Shown one piece after another: positions 59,039 through 64,000 of a stretch of 64,000 bases of DNA. Both the position numbers and the translations under genes were made by a program. The DNA is taken from the NCBI GenBank assembly GCA_934747885.1, contig CAKVHE010000002.1, forward strand, positions 372,001 through 436,000, written 5' to 3'. Each line of letters starts with the position of its first letter. The stretch's first letter is position 1. Under the pieces are notes generated by a model, which was not told the origin of the DNA, did not search any database, and saw only the letters and a list, made by a program, of their open reading frames with translations. Origin of the DNA: an uncultured Clostridia bacterium (GTDB lineage: Bacteria; Bacillota; Clostridia; Christensenellales; UBA1242).

Positions 59039-60468
59039 TGGAATTTGACGTTGTTATAGGGCTAGAAGTTCATGTAGAACTAAACACAAAAACCAAAGTG
59101 TTTTGTGCTTGCAAAAACGTATTTGGCGGCGAACCAAACACCCATTGTTGCCCCGTTTGCATTGGTTTGCCGGGGGCGCTTCCACGCCTAAATAAAGAGG
59201 CTGTTAACAAAACTATTATTGCGGGCATTTCAACCAATTGTACCATATCAAACAAATTTGGGTTTGCGCGCAAAAACTACTACTATCCAGATTTGCCAAA
59301 AGCTTATCAAATTTCGCAAGACGAAACACCTATTTGCAGAAATGGTTTTATAGAAATTGAGGGTGATGACGGCAAACCTAAAAAAATACGCATCAATCGT
59401 ATTCATCTTGAAGAAGACGCGGGCAAACTTACACACAGCAATCTTGGCGAGAGTTATGTAGATTACAATCGTTGTGGCGTTCCGCTAATAGAAACTGTTA
59501 GCGAACCGGATATATCTTCGGCAAAAGAGGCCATTGCGTACTTAAACCAATTAAAAGATTTATACAAGAGTATTGGCGTTTCAGACTGCAAAATGGAACA
59601 AGGCTCACTTAGATGCGATGTAAATATTTCGTTAAAGCCAAAAGGCTCAATCAAACTTGGCAACCGAACCGAAATGAAAAACATCAACTCTTTTAAAGCC
59701 ATAGAACGCGCAATTAACTATGAAGTTGCAAGGCAAAAATCTGTGCTAGAAAATGGGGGCAAAATTGAGGCTTGCACAATGCGTTGGGATGACGAGAAAA
59801 ATGAGAATTTTGTAATGCGCTCCAAAGAAGGCGCCAACGATTATCGTTTTTTCCCTGAGCCAGATATTTATGCAACCGAAATTTCGGCGTCTGAAATATC
59901 TGCACTAAAGTCGCAAATTCCAGTACTGCCTAATGATGTGAAAAATCGTTTGATTAACGAGTTTGGCCTTGGCGACTATGATGCAAAACTTATTTCGAGA
60001 GATAAGAGCATTTGGAACCTATTTTTTGATAGTTATAAACTTTTACCAAATGCAAAAGTTATCGCAAACTGGATTACTAGCGAAGTAAACAAAAAACTTA
60101 ACAGTGACCTCGAAGAGGAAATTATCGTAAAAATATCGGCAAAAGAACTTACCGATATTATAAAATTTTACACCGAAAACAAAATTAGCCAACAAAGCGC
60201 GCGCGACCTCATTGAACTTATTTGGAATGGTGACAAAAGTGGGGTAGATAACTTGGTTGCCACTCACAATATGCAAATTGTCAGTGACACGGGTGCAGTT
60301 GAAAAATTGGTGGATGAAGTACTGACAAACAACCCAAAGGCAGTAGCTGACTACAAGGCAGGTAACACCAAAGTTATGGCATTTTTGGTAGGACAAGCCA
60401 TGAAAGCAAGCAAAGGCAAAGCCGATAGCAAACTGGTGAACAGTTTGTTGCTTGAAAAATTAAAGTAG
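59038..60468 (+). CDS. gatB: Asp-tRNA(Asn)/Glu-tRNA(Gln) amidotransferase subunit B
   Basis: Subunit that binds tRNA and activates the misacylated residue. It opens FDVVIGLEVHVELNTKTKVF, has the zinc-site cysteines (CACKN...CCPVCIGLPGALP) and RKNYYYPDLPKAYQISQ, and ends in a YqeY-type tail domain with KVMAFLVGQAMKASKGKAD. 476 residues. yicC starts 10 bp later. Confidence 0.98.
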   Translation: MEFDVVIGLEVHVELNTKTKVFCACKNVFGGEPNTHCCPVCIGLPGALPRLNKEAVNKTIIAGISTNCTISNKFGFARKNYYYPDLPKAYQISQDETPICRNGFIEIEGDDGKPKKIRINRIHLEEDAGKLTHSNLGESYVDYNRCGVPLIETVSEPDISSAKEAIAYLNQLKDLYKSIGVSDCKMEQGSLRCDVNISLKPKGSIKLGNRTEMKNINSFKAIERAINYEVARQKSVLENGGKIEACTMRWDDEKNENFVMRSKEGANDYRFFPEPDIYATEISASEISALKSQIPVLPNDVKNRLINEFGLGDYDAKLISRDKSIWNLFFDSYKLLPNAKVIANWITSEVNKKLNSDLEEEIIVKISAKELTDIIKFYTENKISQQSARDLIELIWNGDKSGVDNLVATHNMQIVSDTGAVEKLVDEVLTNNPKAVADYKAGNTKVMAFLVGQAMKASKGKADSKLVNSLLLEKLK

Positions 60469-60478
60469 GTACAAACAA

Positions 60479-61363
60479 ATGCAAAGTATGACGGGATATG
60501 GCAAAGGCGCTATCGCTCTCAGCCAAAATTATGTGATAGAACTAAAATCGGTAAATGGCAGATTTTTGGATATAAACGTTAAAGCCGGCAAACAATTTTT
60601 GCCCTATGAAAACGAAATAAAAAGATATCTGCAATCTAGGCTTAGTCGTGGCACAGTGGATGTGATTATTAGTCGCGCTGGAAGCGCGGAAGAAGCAAGT
60701 GGATTAAATGTTGTTATAAACACCGACCTTGCTCAAAAAATTGCTGAGCAAAACAAGTTGCTAGCCGACGCATTAAACATTCCCGAAAATATGACAGCAA
60801 AGGACCTATTAAGGTTTGAAAAGGTTATGTCGGTAGAAACAGTCGAAGAAGATCCCGACGCGCTAAAAAAGGCGCTTTTTGAGGGTTTGATGGCTGCCAC
60901 TGATGCTTTGCTTGTTGAAAGGCAAAAAGAAGGCAAAAATCTTAAAGCCGATCTAAAAGAACATTTGGATGAAATGGAAAGTTTGACCAATTTTGCAAAG
61001 CAAAAAGCGCCGCAAGTGGTGGAAGAATATGCTCAAAAACTAGAAGCGCGTCTTAACGAAATTTTGAGTGCAAAAATGGTGGAACTTGACCAGACTTTAC
61101 TTTTAAACGAAGTTGCAATTTTTGCCGATAAAGCGGACGTAAATGAAGAAATTTCTAGACTATTTAGCCACTTAAAACGTTTTAATGAACTTTTGGTGGT
61201 AAATAGACCAATAGGTAAAGAAATTGAATTTTTATCGCAAGAAATGACGCGTGAAATAAACACGCTGGGCTCAAAAGCAAACAATATTGAGCTCACAAAT
61301 TGTGTACTAAAACTTAAATGTGAAAACGAAAAAATTAAAGAACAATTACGCAATGTGGAATAA
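60479..61363 (+). CDS. yicC: YicC/YloC family endoribonuclease
   Basis: Members act as RNases on small RNAs in E. coli. N-terminal MQSMTGYGKGAIALSQNYVI and LKSVNGRFLDINVK are the signature, and the C-terminal DUF1732 block reads FADKADVNEEISRLFSHLKR and GKEIEFLSQEMTREINTLGS. 294 residues. In Firmicutes it usually leads to remA, gmk and rpoZ. Here remA and gmk are missing and a DUF84 gene comes before rpoZ. Confidence 0.95.
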   Translation: MQSMTGYGKGAIALSQNYVIELKSVNGRFLDINVKAGKQFLPYENEIKRYLQSRLSRGTVDVIISRAGSAEEASGLNVVINTDLAQKIAEQNKLLADALNIPENMTAKDLLRFEKVMSVETVEEDPDALKKALFEGLMAATDALLVERQKEGKNLKADLKEHLDEMESLTNFAKQKAPQVVEEYAQKLEARLNEILSAKMVELDQTLLLNEVAIFADKADVNEEISRLFSHLKRFNELLVVNRPIGKEIEFLSQEMTREINTLGSKANNIELTNCVLKLKCENEKIKEQLRNVE

Positions 61364-61419
61364 CGGTCTATCTTGGCATATCTATAATTGTCTTATGTCC
61401 TTAACTTAATATATAAATG

Positions 61420-61448
61420 TTGACAAAAAGGGCTTTGTGTGGTAAATA
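61420..61448 (+). promoter_or_regulatory. Candidate promoter for the DUF84 gene
   Basis: Consensus TTGACA (61420-61425) with a weak TAAATA -10 (61443-61448) at 17-bp spacing. The remaining leader to 61615 is about 165 nt with no recognised structure. Confidence 0.45.
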
Positions 61449-61615
61449 TATATTCACATATAATCCCTTTTGACCATTCCGGATTTATATTACGGGGAAA
61501 ATCTTTTCAAGATCTTCTTATGAATGGCAATAAAACAAACAAAATTATTTGGCTGTTTTTATTGTTTATTCTTAGGAAGATTTTTTTATTGCAGCCGACA
61601 AAAAGGAGAAAAATT

Positions 61616-62149
61616 ATGAAAGTATTGATTGGAACAAAAAATCCGGGAAAAATTGAAGGAGCAAGAAGAGCGCTAAGCCACTATTTTAAAGATTTTAAGA
61701 TAGAAGGCGTTAAGGTAAACTCAAATGTAAGCGACGAGCCGGTGGGCGTCGAAACTTATGCAGGGGCAAACAATAGGGTAGACAACCTTATTAAGTATGC
61801 CAAAGAGCAAAAAATAAACGCTGACCTATTTATGGCGGTTGAGTCTGGCATAACAAGAGATTTGGGCTTTTGGGTAATAACCAACGTAGCAGTCATCAAA
61901 GACGGCAAAGGCGGAGAAGGCAAGGGTACAAGTGCTAGTTTTCCAGTACCCGACAAATACATTGAACCTATAATAAAAGAAACGCTTGGTACCGTTATGG
62001 ATAGAATATTTAACGAAAGTGACCTTAGAAGTTCAACGGGCGGGGTTGGACTTTTAACCCACAATATTATCACGCGTATTGATCTTAACGAACAAGCGTT
62101 TGTTATGGCGTTAACTCAATTTGTTAACGAGGACGTTTGGGAAAATTAA
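61616..62149 (+). CDS. DUF84 inosine/xanthosine triphosphatase-like protein
   Basis: 177 residues, family of YjjX-type house-cleaning NTPases that hydrolyse ITP/XTP. It opens VLIGTKNPGKIEGARRALSH, with VSDEPVGVETYAGANNR, FMAVESGITRDLG and SSTGGVGLLTHNIITR. The start at 61616 is set by AAAAAGGAG before the ATG; an upstream in-frame extension has no family resemblance. It lies between yicC and rpoZ and is followed by a terminator. Confidence 0.88.
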   Translation: MKVLIGTKNPGKIEGARRALSHYFKDFKIEGVKVNSNVSDEPVGVETYAGANNRVDNLIKYAKEQKINADLFMAVESGITRDLGFWVITNVAVIKDGKGGEGKGTSASFPVPDKYIEPIIKETLGTVMDRIFNESDLRSSTGGVGLLTHNIITRIDLNEQAFVMALTQFVNEDVWEN

Positions 62150-62178
62150 AAGCCTATCGCAAAAATTAGTTTAATAAT

Positions 62179-62212
62179 GGAACTTTGCATTTTTGGCAAA
62201 GTTCCTTTTTTT
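62179..62212 (+). terminator. Terminator after the DUF84 gene
   Basis: Perfect 10-bp stem GGAACTTTGC (62179-62188) / GCAAAGTTCC (62196-62205), 7-nt loop and a T run. Confidence 0.88.
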
Positions 62213-62292
62213 GCATTAAAATGGCTGCAAATTGACTACAATTTGTATATAAAAAATTTATAAAATTTTTTTAAATATGCCTCAATTTTTGT

Positions 62293-62322
62293 TTGTAAAG
62301 CCACAATCGATTGTGGTATAAT
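62293..62322 (+). promoter_or_regulatory. Promoter of rpoZ with a 16-bp palindrome in the spacer
   Basis: TTGTAA (62293-62298) and TATAAT (62317-62322), 18-bp spacing. The spacer holds the perfect palindrome CCACAATCGATTGTGG (62301-62316), placed where a dimeric repressor or activator could act. Confidence 0.6.
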
Positions 62323-62344
62323 ACAATAAGTTAGGGAGAAAAGT

Positions 62345-62539
62345 ATGTCACTTAATTATCCATCAATCGACAAATTGGTAGAACTTACCGGCAACAAATA
62401 TGCGCTTTCGGTTTTAGTCGCAAAAAAGGCAAAAGAACTTGCAATTTCTAGAGCTGACTATTTTAGCGAAAACCGCCAACGTAAACCTGTTACCGTTGCA
62501 GCGGAAGAATTATTTTTAGGAAAATATCATAAATCATAA
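62345..62539 (+). CDS. rpoZ: RNA polymerase omega subunit
   Basis: 64-residue omega subunit: NYPSIDKLVELTGNKYALSV, VAKKAKELAISRAD and the C-terminal KPVTVAAEELFLGKY are standard. Omega assists beta' folding and RNAP assembly. GGGAGAAAAGT precedes the ATG. It is followed 81 bp later by priA. coaBC, usually in between, is missing. Confidence 0.93.
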   Translation: MSLNYPSIDKLVELTGNKYALSVLVAKKAKELAISRADYFSENRQRKPVTVAAEELFLGKYHKS

Positions 62540-62620
62540 TTTGGTTTATGAATTTTTTGTTGCAGTTTTTTGGTTGGCGTGGGGAACTCCTTGCACCAAC
62601 TTTTGTTTTTAAGGAAAAAT

Positions 62621-64000
62621 ATGTACGCCAAAATAATTGTAGATATAGCCAGCAGTAATGTAGATAAAATTTTTGAGTATGTCGCAGACGATACCATATC
62701 GGTCGGCGACCGTGTTTTGGTTCCGTTTGGACCACGCAAAATTGAAGGTTATGTCGTGGGTCTTTCGAACGAAAGTGAATTCGATCCCAAAAAACTAAAA
62801 CCAATCTTTTGTAAACTAGATGATATGCCTGTTTTAACCAATGAACAACTAAAACTTGCTGAGTTTATGAAAAAGACCTTTTATATTGGTTTTGCAGATT
62901 GCATTAGACTTTTTTTGCCACCCGAACTTAGAAGTGGAAAGGTAAAAGAGCTTTTCAAAACTTGGATTTATATCACTGATGAAAACAGAGCAAAAGAGTT
63001 TTTGGCTGGCGCCAAAGTAAACGCAAAAAATCAAATTGGCATTATTGAGTACTTATTAAAAAATGGCAAAACCAGTCAAGTAGAAATAAACAAATTGTTT
63101 TCATCGGCAACCACCAAAAAACTCTTAAATGAAGGCATTTTGACAGCCGAAAAAGAAGCGTTTGCTCGCGCACCTTACAAAGATTTGGGCGCGGGAGAAG
63201 ACAAAAAAATTTGTTTAACCCCCTCTCAGCAAAAAGTCGTGGACACTATAAATGGTACCCCAAATCATCGTTATTTGTTGCATGGCGTAACAGGAAGTGG
63301 CAAAACCGAAGTTTATATGCATCTAATTGCGGACTGCTTAAAACGGGGTAAAACGGCAATTTGTTTGGAACCTGAAATATCACTCACACCGCAACTTATG
63401 ATGAATTTTAGACAGCGTTTTGGCGACACGGTGGCACTTTTGCATAGCGGGCTATCGGCGGGTGAACGCTTTGATGAATGGAAGCGAATATTGCGTGGTG
63501 ACGCAAAAATTATTGTTGGCGCTCGTTCGGCAATTTTTGCACCCGCAAAAAATATTGGAATAATTATTATGGACGAAGAACACGAAAGTTCTTATGTTAG
63601 TGAGAGCCACCCTCGTTTTGTTACCTCCACTATTGCAGAATTTAGACAACAATACAACGAGTGCACTTTGCTACTTGGCAGTGCCACACCATCGATGAAC
63701 AGTTATCATAAGGCAATAACGGGAGAATATAGTTTGCTTAGTTTGCCAGAGCGGGTAAACGGCAAAAAAATGCCACCGATAAACATCGTAGATATGGGGC
63801 TGGAACTTGCGCTTGGAAACCCAGGAATTTTTTCAAACGCGCTTATTTCCGCGCTAGAAAAATGTATAAAAGAAAACAATCAAGCTATATTGTTTATAAA
63901 CAGGCGTGGGTTTGCCTCTTTTGTGCAATGCAGGGAGTGCGGTTTTGTGGCAAAATGTCCCGATTGTGATGTTCCGCTTGCTCTTCACAAAGAAGACCAC
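62621..64000 (+). CDS. priA: Primosomal replication protein N' (PriA helicase), 3' truncated by window edge
   Basis: Replication-restart helicase. The frame is open for 460 codons from ATG 62621 to the window end with no stop. N-terminal DNA-binding domain (YAKIIVDIASSNVDKIFEYV, VLVPFGPRKIEGYVVG), then helicase motif I LHGVTGSGKTEVYMHLI, LEPEISLTPQL, GARSAIFAP, the DEEH box IIIMDEEHESSYVS, LLLGSATPSM and the start of the zinc-binding region (QCRECGFVAKCPDCD). AAGGAA before the ATG. About 270-300 residues, including the rest of the C-terminal domain, lie beyond the window. Confidence 0.95.
   Translation, partial: MYAKIIVDIASSNVDKIFEYVADDTISVGDRVLVPFGPRKIEGYVVGLSNESEFDPKKLKPIFCKLDDMPVLTNEQLKLAEFMKKTFYIGFADCIRLFLPPELRSGKVKELFKTWIYITDENRAKEFLAGAKVNAKNQIGIIEYLLKNGKTSQVEINKLFSSATTKKLLNEGILTAEKEAFARAPYKDLGAGEDKKICLTPSQQKVVDTINGTPNHRYLLHGVTGSGKTEVYMHLIADCLKRGKTAICLEPEISLTPQLMMNFRQRFGDTVALLHSGLSAGERFDEWKRILRGDAKIIVGARSAIFAPAKNIGIIIMDEEHESSYVSESHPRFVTSTIAEFRQQYNECTLLLGSATPSMNSYHKAITGEYSLLSLPERVNGKKMPPINIVDMGLELALGNPGIFSNALISALEKCIKENNQAILFINRRGFASFVQCRECGFVAKCPDCDVPLALHKEDH

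Noticed and set aside
61439..61615. N-terminal extension of the DUF84 protein
   Set aside because: The 59 extra residues are unlike the family and a strong ribosome site precedes the internal ATG at 61616.
1..64000. CRISPR arrays, tRNA and rRNA genes, prophage or integrase
   Set aside because: No regularly spaced repeats, tRNA-like cloverleaf sequences, rRNA segments or recombinase motifs were seen.

Overview
This window looks like a chromosomal segment of a low-GC, spore-forming Gram-positive bacterium of the Clostridia type. It carries spoIIP, spoIVA, the whole spoIIIAA-AH operon and spoIVB. It also has Firmicutes-style housekeeping neighbourhoods (dprA-topA-trmFO-hslVU; rpsB-tsf-frr-uppS-cdsA-rseP; rimP-nusA-ylxR-ylxQ-infB-rbfA-nrnA-truB; nusB-xseAB; pcrA-ligA-gatCAB; yicC...rpoZ-priA), a T-box before glyS and an Asp23 protein. 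Similarity to uncultured gut Clostridia is an inference. All recognised genes but one (9230-9805) lie on the + strand. I see no rRNA or tRNA gene, CRISPR array, transposase or phage gene.

Layout. 1-1617: 3' part of feoB. 1663-5524: DUF1614-like membrane protein, spoIIP, der, plsY. 5672-7618: first Hint-domain surface protein. 7747-9198: spoIVA. 9230-9805: minus-strand PAP2-like membrane protein. 9980-11577: T-box and glyS. 11799-20005: comM/yifB, dprA, topA, trmFO, hslV, hslU, trxA. 20154-24328: second and third Hint-domain proteins. 24567-28019: cysteine desulfurase, a degenerate IscU-like protein, a small membrane protein, ruvX, DUF1292. 28171-34794: translation, lipid and envelope cluster ending in a PolC-like protein that has only the N-terminal, OB and exonuclease parts. 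34893-43220: rimP to truB, an endonuclease IV-like gene, efp. 43321-48459: spoIIIA operon and asp23. 48507-52978: a lysine-rich membrane protein, nusB, xseA, xseB, spoIVB, an unknown basic protein. 53060-60468: pcrA, ligA, gatCAB. 60479-64000: yicC, DUF84 NTPase, rpoZ and the 5' part of priA, which runs off the window.

The most unusual content is a family of three predicted exported proteins (5672, 20154, 22400). They have different N-terminal halves (BspA-type leucine-rich repeats in two, an unrelated region in the third), a shared ~95-residue domain, and then a C-terminal Hint (hedgehog/intein-like) domain plus a ~60-residue tail. The last 596 bp of coding sequence is about 98-99% identical between copies, synonymous sites included, with a mosaic pattern that suggests gene conversion. 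My reading is that this is an exchangeable self-processing C-terminal module on variable surface proteins. Its chemistry and purpose are inferred.

Other oddities: an IscU-like scaffold lacking the three iron-sulphur ligand cysteines, the exonuclease-only PolC relative at the usual polC position, a possible coding relic or structured leader in front of the third Hint gene, a palindrome between the rpoZ promoter boxes, a spoIVB ribosome-binding site buried in a terminator stem, and housekeeping clusters that lack several usual members (pyrH, dxr, ispG, ribF, gmk, coaBC, gpsA, and spo0A after spoIVB).
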